A DNA stretch of 64,000 nt from Dryococelus australis (lineage: Eukaryota > Arthropoda > Insecta > Phasmatodea > Phasmatidae). The DNA lies in contig CM056993.1 in NCBI GenBank assembly GCA_029891345.1, positions 229,181,265-229,245,264 on the forward strand, in the 5' to 3' direction. The stretch's first letter is position 1, and every line of letters starts with the position of its first letter. The position numbers were made by a program, and so were the translations under genes. Positions 47,540-59,239 of the stretch are shown in pieces. The notes beneath the pieces were generated by a model. The model was not told the origin of the DNA, ran no database searches, and saw only the letters and a program-made list of their open reading frames with translations.

Positions 47540-48690
47540 TGCACATTGGGAACGCTCACTCTCCTCTCCGACCCTTCTTTGAGTACGCCACTCATACAGA
47601 GGCAAGTCATCACTCCTCAACATTACAATGTGACACGTGCCTACAAGGTACGTTGGCGTACGTCAAACGAGACTACACACACGTGGCCTGAAATTGTACT
47701 GATCACCAAGAAATTCCAAGAAACCGTCACGCTGTCGCCCTACCCCCAAACATAAGATTTTACTATTGGCTGAGACATTGGCACAATCCAGGAAAGTCAA
47801 GCTAGTGCCTTGGTTTGCCACAGGAGGGCAGCACCCAGCCTACTCTAGCAGTACAGCCTCCAGAGCCTCTCGTTGAGATAATAAAAAAGTCCACGCCTCC
47901 AGCCAAGGTGATAAGAAACAAAATGCACCTCTTTAGAGAATGAATATTCAACCCCTGCGGAGAGAGGCTAGCAACCCCCTAACTCTTCTGAGGGCCAACA
48001 AGCTTAGAAATTTAGAATAAAAGGGCCAGCACAACCCTGGTTCGGTGCAGTCACTGCACCTTCCAGCTTACAAAGGCCAAAGGATAGTAGTAGGGGTAAG
48101 TGAGTGTCAACACTCTCTCCCAGCTTGCGGCCAGAGAACTTTCATAAGGGTACTGACCACTAGGCCATTTAACGAACGCGCTTCAGAAGTACGTCTCCAG
48201 AAGGTCACCAGGTCTACAGTCTCCAGGGTGAGTGGTTGCCAATCCTCTCTTCCAGCTTGCAAAAGCCGGACCATCTTCATAAGGGCACAGACCACTAGGC
48301 CTCTTCGTGAACACATTTCGGAAGACAGCACCAGAGACTTTCTACTTTGCAGCAATCGCCAGCAGCCAACCCGCAGATTCTGCCACTACCAGTCAACATC
48401 AACCAGAGGCTCACGAAGATGTTGCCCGCTCTAACACCCACCTTCTCGAAACCCACCAGCTCTCCGTTGGTAGCAGGTAATGCCGATATCCCTTCAGGAC
48501 CTCTCATAACCCACAGGATAGTGCAGTTACTTCAATTACCCATACAGTAATTGAAATTTGCTTAGGTTCATTAAGAACACAACCCGGATAGACAAGGCGC
48601 AGTCAAATGTACTAGTTATTCATTCATTACAGAACTTAATAATTATCACACCAAGCTCTTGCACAGGTCACCTTCGCCTGTTTTTATACT
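47540..48690. other. GC-richer block with TATA-like motif and partial tandem repeat
   Basis: A GAATAAAAGGGCC motif at about 48016-48028 is followed 30 bases on by GCAGTCACTGCACC, resembling an LTR promoter and start. Downstream lies a 132-bp imperfect tandem pair (listed separately). ORFs at 48045-48434 and 48107-48355 overlap on opposite strands and have no known motif. It is probably an old retroelement leader; it is unidentified. Confidence 0.35.
48060..48325. repeat. Imperfect tandem repeat, period about 132 bases
   Basis: Copy one (about 48098-48190) and copy two (about 48228-48325) share GTGAGTG, CTCTCTCCCAGCTTGC or its variant, TTCATAAGGG, GACCACTAGGCC and a CGAA/CGTGAACnCnCTTC-like end. 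A shorter partial copy, TTCCAGCTTACAAAGGCC, starts at 48061. Confidence 0.75.
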
Positions 48691-48777
48691 ATTTACGAGT
48701 TAGTGAAGCAGCACCGTGATTTACATATTATGTATAGTAAAAAAAATAATGTTGCTAAGTAGAAAATTCCACACCTT

Positions 48778-49799
48778 GAAATTTTTTTCTTTCGTGGTTT
48801 TTTTGTTGATATCGGTGTAGGTTGCGATTTTTCGTTAATTGTCGGTTTGAGTATACATATTATAATTTTTTTGTTCAGAAGTGAGCCATTTTTTTGTTTT
48901 TCGTGTGGTTTGCAGAAATTTTTGGGTGTTATTGGTTAATTTTCGAGAGTCGTTCGGTTTAGTATTTTATCTTAGGATCCTTTTTGGCTGCAATTTGTTA
49001 GTTGCAATTTGTTGGTTGAATTAACATTTAGTTTTATTCCAAATTTTTAAGTTGCTCACCCAGCTTATAGCCAGATGGCTCTGTAAGGGTTCTTAGGATA
49101 GCTCGGGGCTCTTGTGATGACAGATCGCGGCCTTGGGTTGATGCTGACCTGGGTTTTCTGTTGAACAGCCAGGCACCGGATGTATGCATGTGAGCTAAGT
49201 ACGTATCTGGAGTACCGCAGGGTGAGGCGGAGGTGGACGGCATGGGAGTATTTCACTGATGTCCATCGGGCAACAGCAATGTTGCAGCGTGGATGATACA
49301 CCAGTTGCGAGGACGCAATCATGGTCATGGAAGAGTTGTACTGGAATTTCCAAAGAGTGCTGATGCGTGTGCTTGAAGCTAGAAAGATGTGCACAATGCC
49401 GGAGGAGCCTGTAGGGAGTCTACAGCATGTAGTAACTACAAGATAAGTACTACTGGTATTTATAGTTTTAGTTTATAAATAGTTTGTTCCAGGGCTCCAG
49501 TAGGAAGTAAAGTTATGAAGTAGAATGGAGAAGTAGAAGTTTGAATTTGCTGCAGTTAGGTATAAGTACTTGTTAAATCTTAGAGATTTGCAGTTAATTT
49601 TAGACACGAGTAGGAAGTCAGAAATTTGAAGTTAATTAGTAACAATTGAGTGAAATTCTCTGATAGTTGGGTTAAAGAGCCCTTTATTGTTTGCCGCTAA
49701 TGTTAGACGGTGTAACACAATGTTTTGAATTGCCAGGTGATGTTTTTCCTCTCTTTGACAAGTCGTGCACCATTCATCAAGAACTTTAAATATGAAACA
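48778..49799. repeat. Direct repeat, copy 1 (about 1.02 kb)
   Basis: Matches 55571-56720 in the same orientation over its whole length: TTTCGTGGTT start, TTTTCGTGTGG, AGTTTTATTCCAAATTTTTAA, CTCACCCAGCTTATAGCCAG, AGGCACCGGATGTAT, GTGCTTGAAGCTAGAA, GAGGAGCCTGTAGGGAGTCT, AGAATGGAGAAGTAGAAGTTT and an end AAGAACTnTAAA...GTGAAAC or similar. It lacks about 128 bases present in the second copy near 55995-56120. No coding region is convincing. Confidence 0.9.
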
Positions 49800-50051
49800 A
49801 TTAATTATTTTTAATGTTTCAGTTCAACAAACCTGCCATGGTAATGAGTTGAAAAGTAAACATCTTTTTGTGGATTCAATCGAGACATTTGCAGTTTAAA
49901 GGTGTGATAGGTTAAGCTATTGAAGCTTATTCTTTTGAAATATAATAAAAATGATAATTTCTATAAAGTATCTAAGCCGAAGTGTCAAAATCTTATTTAC
50001 TTTTGTAATAGACCTAGCATTATGGTTCCAAAGTTATTATGATATGTTGTT

Positions 50052-50077
50052 TTAATAAAAAAAAAAAAAAAAAAAAA
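50052..50077 (+). repeat. AATAAA followed by a 21-base poly(A) run
   Basis: TTTTAATAAA runs directly into poly(A), a pattern left by insertion of a polyadenylated transcript or LINE 3' end. No body was recognised upstream. Confidence 0.6.
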
Positions 50078-50429
50078 TTGATTCAGTAAAATTAATTTCT
50101 GAAACCTAAATATTTTATTTAAGTAATTGTAGAGATCCCAAGTCTGAGCAATAGTTAAATTATTATTTATTGTGTTCTAAGATGTTTTACAGACAATTTA
50201 TTTATTTGTTTATATTTATTGATGTCTATCTAAGACATTTTAAGAGAATTTTTTAATTCAATTTTATTTAATTATGGTCTGTGGTCAGTGAGCTGTATTT
50301 AGATCCTTTAAGTAGAACCTCACTCAAAACCAGCGAGTTTTAGTAAGTTTTGTGGTCTACAATGTTTAAGTATTAGTTTTTTTGGGGCTTCTGTATGATC
50401 CACAAGAACAGTCCTGTAGTGGAGTTACA

Positions 50430-50444
50430 CCCCCCCCCCCCCCC
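50430..50444. repeat. Poly(C) tract, 15 bases
   Basis: Minus-strand equivalent of the G tracts elsewhere in the window; flanked by GTTACA and ACCTAG. Confidence 0.95.
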
Positions 50445-53012
50445 ACCTAGTAGTTCAGAAGTTTATTGAATTACTTATAAACATTATTTTAGGAGTATAA
50501 TGAATTGATGATGTTGGTGATGATGATGATGATTATTATGATGATTTGACGCTTGAGGATTTTTGACAATTTTGAAGCAATCTTTTGAACCTCTAATTTT
50601 AACTATTTCCGAAATGATTTGAGTAGCCAAATATTAAGTATTGAGCTCTTGAGATAAATTCCAGCTTTTTAACAATCAGTGTTATGTGCTGGTTAGTGGT
50701 TTTTGGTCAAGAATATTTCAAAATTAATTTTTGCTGTGTTTATGTAATTTTTTATTAGTTTTTTTTATGCCACTACTAGCCCACGGTAGACAGGTTCACT
50801 GATGCATATGAAGTAAAGATGTCTTAATTAATTTTTTTGGTAATTAGTTTAGTTTATATTTTATTTTCTGAACTGACTTCACAAATAGCAGTTTGTGAAA
50901 TGGAGGTACGCTACAGTATTTACGGTATGTGTACTATAAATAGTAGATGCCATACTGGCCACTAATTAATTTAGTTAGTTGGAACCAAGTAGCAATGTAG
51001 ATGTAGTAATTAATTAAGTATTTGTCATGTGTGTAGTAACTTATTTGTAGTATAATTATTTTTAATTGCTAGATGTAATTTTTTTTTTGGATTTTTGGCT
51101 GATTAGCGCCATACAGGGCAAGGATGAACGTACGTAGTTATGGGTATAAATGTACGATAATGTGTTGAGTTGTTATGGTACGGCCTGAGAGAACTTGTAC
51201 TGTTAGCCGAGTTAGATTTGATGAGAAGTACAATGTTAGCTGTTTTGAGCCCAAGTAATGACATAAAGAAATGTAGCAGTTAATTTGTTGAAGGTTTGAG
51301 TTTAAATTTTTTTTTATTGATAGGCGCGAGAGCAGAATTCATTTAATGGTTTTTTAATTTTGCTGTTAAAAATTTCGCGTCGTTTTAGACCAATGACGTA
51401 TTGAGATAGTGAATTAGCCATTTGTAGCTGTTAATGATGCATTCTCAGGTCAGGAATTTTTCTTTATTGTTCGTTTGAAGGCTGCAAGTGTTGCTTGTCG
51501 TAAAAATTTTTTCTTTTTGTTAACAGCTGATAGTACAGTGCCGAAGCGGTTAGGTTGAAGCGTTTGCAGTGGCATGCACCGTAACCACGGGTGTACTTAG
51601 TTCACCGGATTATCACAAGATGGCACTAGGTGCATTGTTTACCATGAGTCAGAGTTAATTTTTTATTTTTGGTTGTTTTGTGTGTCGCGATTCAAGAAAT
51701 AGTAAAACCATTTATGAAGAAAAAAGGTGTTGATGTAGTTAATTTTAAGGATGAGCAGAGAAATAAATTTTATTTTGAGGGTTCGGAAACTTAAATAATT
51801 TTGTCGAAATATTACAGTATCCAGACGATACAGACGAGTTGGTGGAGCAAAGGGATGTGCCCACCAGTCAACTGAAGACAAATTAGAGACGTTAAGATGC
51901 CGCAAAGGAGTTGTCAACAGAAGTAAACAGAGGAAGATGCCTTGCTGTGGTGACAATTAAATTCTAAGGTGAATGTAATCTCTAATGAATTAATTTATTT
52001 TATTTTCAAGAGTCGTAGTTTTTGGAAATTAAACGAGATTTAGTGCCCACAGGTGAACCTTAACATTTCTGGCAGTAAATGGGAATATGAAAAAGGAAAT
52101 TTCCCGGGCCTAGGATATTGGGATTTTTCCTTTGTTAAGCAGTCATCATTAGGTGAAATTAATTTTTAAAATTTTGGTTAAACTCCCAAAGTAATTTTTT
52201 TGTTGTGGTTTTCTTGTTTTTGTGTTTTTTTTTCCCAGGCCATAGTATTTAATAAGAGTTTATCATTTATAGTTGGACAAATTAATATTGAAATTTTGGC
52301 ATTAATTTTAACAATGTTTGGTAGCGAAATTTTGAATATTCTGGTTTAAGGCTAAATTATTTTTTTGTATAAATTTTGAAATTAGGGTTTTCTGTCGTGT
52401 CAGGTGTAAAGGGTGCCGTCTGCTGCCAGTAGTTTTCAGGAAAACTGCTACGACCTGTGCTCTGAATTTTCCTAATTCCTTTTCTACTGTTCTAGTTCTG
52501 TCTTTCTCCTGTCTAGTCTGTCGTGGATGGCATGTGGCGACTCTTTTCTTAGTCGTCCAATGGGCCCCAATCACAAACATCCATCCTATTGTCTGTTTCG
52601 TTACTTGAATCTGTCCTCAAATTACAATTTTATTTACCGCCTTCAAGGCTGAAACTTAGATAGCCTGTTAAGAGTTAGCCCTGCCACAAAAAAAAACTTT
52701 TTTTCAAAATAAGGTCACAAGTTTCAGATTTTGTCATGACTGATGATCCTATCGGTCCCTTTGCAATCTCTTCTTAATAGTTCATAGGAATCTGGCGGTA
52801 CCCTTAAGGCATTTTTTTATGTTTTGTCTTTTTGCAAACAATATTGATGTGTGTTTACATCTGACTTCAAATGTTTGGTTTTGTCTTTTTGTTGTTTAGG
52901 GATTTTTTAATCCCATCCTATAGATGTTATTGGATGTGCTGTAATTTAAAAGTTTTATTCTCGGAAGTCGTGTGTTTTGTTTTTGAAGCCAATTTAGCAT
53001 AGGAAAAGCACA

Positions 53013-53291
53013 GTGTCTATGCTGGTAATGTTCACTTGGTTACTGGACTGGATCAACCACTGCGAGGTTCCTGGCTCCGATACCCTGCTGTGGGAGAAAG
53101 GTACTGTCCCCAAGAGAAAGGGCAGATGGACGGTGGCTTGCCCAGAGAGAGGTAGTAGTTGCATAGCCTGCCATGGGAGAACAGAGTGTATGGCAGTGAA
53201 GCGATGCCACCTCAGTAAAAACAGAAGATATAGTGGCCTGAAAGTCTTTTTTTTTTGTGTATTGTTTGTTTTTATTGCAGTTATGTATTAA
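53013..53291 (+). CDS. Unidentified small Cys-containing ORF
   Basis: A 92-codon plus-strand ORF in otherwise AT-rich DNA. Its middle reads CEVPGSDTLLWEKGTVPKRK, then VACPERGSSCIACHGR and MAVKRCHLSKNRR, with spaced cysteines and histidines. The composition is more protein-like than in neighbouring ORFs, but I know no family for it, and the start and end have no support. Confidence 0.2.
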   Translation: MSMLVMFTWLLDWINHCEVPGSDTLLWEKGTVPKRKGRWTVACPERGSSCIACHGRTECMAVKRCHLSKNRRYSGLKVFFFCVLFVFIAVMY

Positions 53292-55570
53292 CAGAAATAC
53301 GTAGTCACACCTTTTGTCCTAAAAAGAGAATTACTCATTGTAATACTCATTTACTGTTTACAGAGTAAAATAATAAGCAGATAATTATAAATTTTATGAA
53401 TCAGTGACCATAGGATACAAAGGACAGGCAGTAGTGGATTAAGATGTTTTGTTGTTGAAAATCAAATGTGGCCAAGAAAGAGTTATTATTTGAGTTTGTG
53501 ACCCATTAATTGTTCTCGTTTAAGGAGTTACAAGTAGAGGATGATAAATTTTTAAAAAGAAGAAAGAGTAAAAAAAAATGCTGTTGTAAGTTGTTGTTTA
53601 GATGGAATTCTAAAATAATTTGAATAAGTTGAGGATTCATTAATCTTGTGTTTTGAAGGGTTATTTTATACAATTTTGGCTGTGTAGTTGGTGGATATTG
53701 AGTTGTTGAAGCTTCAGTAGTTCCTTTTGTTGTGGAGTTGTGTTTTTGGTAACTGAATCAATACGTTTGCTTCTTTTGGCACTTGGGCTTATAAAGCCGC
53801 AAAAGGGGTTTGCACTTGGGCTTTTAAAGCCTCAAAAGTAGTGTGGCAAAAGAAGAAGAGCATGTCAGATGTTCAGATGCAGAGGCTATAAAGCTGCCCG
53901 TTTTCTTTTGCCATAACTTGGATCCTACACGTTATACAAGGATCCTTGTATTTTCCTTGGAGTAGAGACCACTCGAGGGGTCTCTAAGAAGAGTTATTGT
54001 GAAGCAGCAATTATGAAAATGCAAAAGACGATTATGAATGTGTGTTATAGATGTAAGATGCATCATAGTAGATAACAGATGTTTTTGTTTAGGATAAGAC
54101 ACTATGTTGATGAGTGTTATTCAGAAGATTTTTGTGAAGATCCCCTGAACATGAAAGTTATTTGTGGAGGTGATGAGAGACTGTACTGAGCCGTAGGCAT
54201 AAGATAAAGTTTAATTTAGTACTATAGGTTTTGTTGATGCTAGTTGATTGTTTTGTTGAAAGGGTTAACTATTAGGTTTAGTAAGATGGGTGGGTTAGGA
54301 GCAGGCTGGCTTTCTCTCCTTTCACTACCCTCCCTTAGACACTGATGAGGAGGGGTGGTGTTGATGGCCTTCAGGTGAGAAGTGCTACAGTGGTGAGAGT
54401 TAGGATTTTCATATTGGCAAGTAACTAGGGATACTCATGTTGAGTGCCAGTTGGGTGTAAGTGGTGTTAGATGCGACTCTCTGCTGTCTGGAGTGATGAA
54501 CTGAACACTGAAGACATGGGTCGAGCTGGTGTCCCGACGATGATGGGAGTGGCTCCCAGCTACCTCAGGGGAGAGTTTCCTGGGTCTCCTCCCCTGAAGC
54601 ATGTGATGAACTGTCATTGCGAAATGTTTGTAGTGTGCAGCCCTACATCAGATGGACAGTATCCCCTCTCCCCCTTCCCTAGATCCATCTTAGACATTAC
54701 CCCAAATAAAGCCTTTTTCCTTGTTATAAGGTCTATTATTTAGGCTAATATTTGATAGGAGGTTTATGTTTTAGGAACTTTTTTGTTTGTTTTAAGGATG
54801 TTTCGTGGTACACTGTCTCACCCCTTCATTCTCTACATTGATGAATTAGTGTTTTTTGTTTAATAAGTAAATTGATGTAAATTTATGTTGCCATGAGGGC
54901 AAGGCGAAAGAAGTTAATAGTAAAAAAAGAGCTAAATGGTTTGTTGATTATGTTGTCAACAATTTTTGCTGTCCAAGTACTGTTATGTCCTAGGAGTCCA
55001 ACCTGATGGAGGAGAGGTAATGGGCTGACTCGATGACTGATTACTGCTGGAGCGGTGATGGCTGTTCAGGGAGTCAGTCATGGAGATGTTAACTGGAAGA
55101 CAGCTCGGTTGTGATGGTAAAGACATCCCGCAGTCTCAGTGCTTCAAGACACCAGCTTTGAGCCCATCCAGAGACCCTCTCCGAAAAGTGCATGTAAGAT
55201 GAATCCAAAAATTTTTGATCAACAGATATTAACAAAAAAATTTCTTTTTAAGTTTTGATGTAACTTGAAAAAATTTGAAACTTACGTGACTCGCCGCAAA
55301 CAGAAATTTTCTTTTATTGAAAAATAAATTTTTTTAAATGTATTATCAAGTCAAATTGCTGAAAAGAAATAAGGAAGAACATTTTTTAAATTTTAAGGAT
55401 AATTTTTTCTGTAACAAAAGTTTTGTTCAATGCGAAGATTCATTTTCTAGACTAATTTAAAAAAATATATTTTTACAGACAGTTTGAAATTTAAGAGGTT
55501 ACAAATTGCCGATACATGGAAAAATGTTACGAAATAGAACCCCTTCTTCCCCACCCCTTCCTACTTGCAT

Positions 55571-56720
55571 GAAATATTTTATCTTTCGTGGTTCTTCATT
55601 AAGATTGGTGTAGGTAGCTATTTCTCATTTGTTTTCGGTTTGAGTAGATATGTTGCTTTTTTGTTCAGATGCGGGCCATTTTTGTGTTTTTCGTGTGGTT
55701 TTTACTCATTTTGAATATTTTTGGTTAATTTTTGAGAGTCGTTCAGTTTTTAGTTTGTGTTTTATCTTAGGACCTCTTTTGGCTGTAATCTGTTAATTGC
55801 GATTTGTTGGTTGAATTTAAATTTAGTTTTATTCCAAATTTTTAAATTCCTCACCCAGCTTATAGCCAGACGGCTTGGTTAAGGGCCTTAGGATATCTCG
55901 GGACTCTTGCGATCACGCATCGCGGCCGTGGGTTGGTGCTGACCTGGGCTTTTGTTTGGGCAGTTAGGCACCGGATGTATACACGTGAACCGTGGCTGAT
56001 TGACTGTGAGAACAGCAATGGCAGACAGCAGGCGGTGGCATGATGCATGAAATCGCTGAGGATGAACGGCGCTGAAGGATGGCCATGTGCGCCTTTAGGG
56101 CACCCAAGGGGCAAGGAAGTAGGTAGCTGGAGCACCGAGGGGTGAGGCGGAGGTGGATGACAGCAGAGTATTTCACTGAAGTCTACTTGGTAACAGCAAC
56201 GTTGCAACATGAGTGACGTGCCAGTTGCGAGGATGCGATCGCAGCCATGGAGGAGTCGTACTGGTACTACAGAAGAGTGCAGATGTGTGTGCTTGAAGCT
56301 AGAAGGACGTGCGTGACGCTGGAGGAGCCTGTAGGGAGTCTATAGCATGTAGCAGTTACAAGGTAAGTACTACTGGTTTTTGTAGTTTTTAAGTAGTTGG
56401 TTCCAGAGCTCCAGTAGGCAGTAAACGTTATGAAGTAGAATGGAGAAGTAGAAGTTTGCATTAGCTGCAGTTAGATATAAGTACTTGTTAAATCATGGAG
56501 ATATGCAGTTCATTTTAGACATGAGAAGAAGGAAGTCAGAAATTTGATATAAATAGTTGAAGTAACTGTTGTGTGAAAGCCCCTGATAGTTAAGATCAGA
56601 GCCCTTTAGTATTTGCCACTAATGTTAGATGATGCGACGCAATGATTTAAATTGCTGCGTGATGTTTTACTCCTCCTCGAAACGTCGTGGACCAGTCATA
56701 AAGAACTATAAAAGTGAAAC
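55571..56720. repeat. Direct repeat, copy 2 (about 1.15 kb)
   Basis: Second copy of the 48778-49799 repeat, start-to-start distance about 6.8 kb. The 6-kb interval holds no recognisable retroelement genes, and neither copy has a TGG primer site or polypurine tract in the right place, so an LTR reading is unproven. A dispersed repeat family or a segmental duplication would explain it equally well. Confidence 0.9.
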
Positions 56721-57854
56721 TTTTTTTTAAAATCTAGTCTATATAATTACCACTTTGTTACAAAGTTATTTTTAATTTGAAGAGTGTGATCCATGTTCAC
56801 ACACATCTTACATGGGAAGGAGATAGTATCAAGAGCCACTTGCATGAATGAATTGTATTTTGAGTTCAGTTATTTTATAACAATGCCTGGTTCACATGTA
56901 TGCTGATAACACCAACCAGACAGAGCTTAAAACTAAAATAGCCAATCTGAAGCCTTCCTTATACTATGCACAAACCATACTAAAAAGTTGAGCTCATGCC
57001 AAAATTTCTGCTAGGAGAAAGGGAAAACTACATCTATATAGTCCAGAAGTCAATTGGTTCACATAATTAAAGCCACAACTTGCTTGGATTATCAACATAT
57101 GTAATCATGCAGAATAGTTAAGTACGTAGTTATAGTAAAGTACATGATACATGACCATAAACATTCATTTTACTCAACACTTGTATTTAAAAACAATTTA
57201 GTTTGGAAATAAACCAATAGGTAGGATATAACAATCAAGTAGTTTTGGAAGTAAAAACCAAATTACAGTCTCTAAAAAATAATATAGTAAAAAATTCTTG
57301 CTACAATGAAATTAGTACCATAAAATCGAGTAAGAAAATGCTGGCATGTATAGTTTGTGGTCTATAAATTATTTTGGCATTTCCATAATAAATATAGCAA
57401 AAGAAACACTGTAATTGTAAATAGCCCTGAAACCAAAAAGCAATAAGGCAAGGCAGAAAAATCTGCTTTTATGTAAACAAACCCTCAAGGCATTTCACTT
57501 TATGCCTGCCTAGCAGATCTACCTGCTGTCTAGCCACCGAACATCTACCTTACAGACTCACCTGCAAGACTAACCACTGTGCTCCATGCACTAGCCCACC
57601 TTTCTCAAGACACTCCTCCATGTCTCAGGATAAGGAGTCCACACTGCCAAGCTGGCACAACTGCGCTGGGTGTCTAGTAGTGTGTTGTCAGGGGTCGCCC
57701 ACACCCCGCCATTCCTGCACGAGTCTTAGATCTCCTTGGCAGTCAGGTTATCCCAGCCATTCAGGCATCCTGGGCACAAGCTGGGTTATATGTGGTTTAT
57801 TCTGAATAAACCCATATAAACCATACCTTGATCTTTTACTATTCTGTTCACTTT

Positions 57855-58554
57855 TGTAGCGACCACCATAGGGGCCACACATATTTAACCTAAGGTACGA
57901 TGGGGTATAGTGACGAGAGTGAGGCGCTAAGGTTATTTTATCAACAATTCCCAGTGACCCACTGCAGCGGACTATATAAGTTGAGCGCACCCCCCTCCAC
58001 CCGCCCCAAGAGGTACCAGAGAGATCAATGCAGCATTGCGTTCAGTTGTCACAGTCGATGACGAGAGGTATCGATTATGCTGAAGACGAGGGCAACTCTA
58101 CTATCTAGGCCTGGAGGAGCTCTTGGCCATCTAAAGATACTTCTTATTTGGTGAGCATAGTCCAACCTGGCAATTAGGCGCAAGGCTACCTATCGAGATC
58201 CCGTTAATTAGCTTCACTCATATCATAATTACTTGCTGGCAAGGACAGGTATAGCGTGTCAGACAGAGTTTTGTTTATATTAATGTTTCAAGGCACAAGC
58301 GTGCCGCAATATAGCGATAGCATCAGAGTAATTAAACCTGTTTCGTACATTGATATATATTGTAATTAATTGTTGTAATAAAAGTGTTTGTGTTAAAAGT
58401 TTCCTGTTTGATTGACTCAAGCCCATCTCGCTACGCACCCCCCGCAAGGCACATTGCATTAACGTAGAATATATATATATAATTACCCCTTAAGGGAAAG
58501 ACTGAATTAGAAGTGAAATTTGTAACAAGAGCTAGCAGAAAGGGGAGCGCTACA
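57855..58554 (+). repeat. 5' LTR of Gypsy B, 700 bp
   Basis: Ends are the inverted repeats TGTAGCG (57855) and CGCTACA (58548-58554). A TATATAAG box lies at 57973-57981 and the polyadenylation signal AATAAA at about 58377-58382, giving a classical U3-R-U5 layout of which R would start near 58000. Confidence 0.88.
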
Positions 58555-58555
58555 A

Positions 58556-58573
58556 TGGAGGCGCCAGGTACCC
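58556..58573 (+). promoter_or_regulatory. Primer-binding site of Gypsy B (probable)
   Basis: TGGAGGCGCCAGGTACCC starts one base after the LTR end with the TGG expected from a tRNA CCA terminus. The tRNA is not assigned. Confidence 0.6.
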
Positions 58574-59239
58574 ACCTCGCGCATATGCGAGTAGGCTCGT
58601 CTCATCTAGACTTTCTTTAGTTGCACTTTGTGGTAGGTAATTGTATGCAGCTGGAAAGGATTGAAGTAGGAATTCAAACGTGGCCGCACTTCATACCAAT
58701 CACACCGTATGAAGGCGTAATAACTCGCTGTTAGTTAATGTGTACTTTCATCACCATCTTATCCCAAGCTGTTCATGTAAAATTAGATTCTTAGTAGCAA
58801 TAAGATCCAGTAATTATCCTGTTATAGTTTATAATAGTCACCGGATTGTAAAGATTATTGTATTAGCACCAGCAAGCGTAACAGCTGTTACCACCCGCAC
58901 GGTCAGGGTACGCGCAGTAAGCGATAGTGTAGAAGGTTAGTATGCATGCGCGTAGTCAGCAGTTTGCGTAAGAGGCCTTGCCTAGCAGCTTGGCGTCACG
59001 CCACCCATCCTACTAGCATTAGAACTGCTTATTTTTGCTTCTTTACAACTAATGCCTGTACACTGCTTGTTTTTGCATGTGGGACTACCTGTTCCCTTGT
59101 AAGCAAGGAAATTTCCACTTGTGTTGTGTGTGTTTCGGAGATTTTCTCATAATCTTTTCCCTTCTAGTTATAAGTAATTTTCAACCACACAATGCACGAC
59201 CTTTTACATCTACACTGACACTTGACAACTGCTAAGTAT

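Larger units (their letters stand above)
47291..57854 (-). other. Probable upstream ATR intron (start not in window)
   Basis: No further ATR exon was found between 47290 and the end of the window on the minus strand, although the residues expected next upstream (the segment ending GYEYIV in vertebrates) should follow. I infer an intron of at least 16.7 kb. Parts not listed separately (49800-55565 and 56721-57854) are AT-rich with poly(A), poly(C) and GAT repeats and no gene I can name. Confidence 0.6.

Noticed and set aside
48778-56720. LTR retrotransposon bounded by the two direct repeats
   Set aside because: No primer site, polypurine tract, gag or pol in either orientation, so I report only the repeats.
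57540-57650. Minus-strand segment MEECLEKGGLVHGAQWLVLQ followed by GTGAGT, a possible ATR or other exon
   Set aside because: A stop lies directly upstream of the methionine region, there is no ATR similarity and no acceptor was found; one good donor match is not enough.
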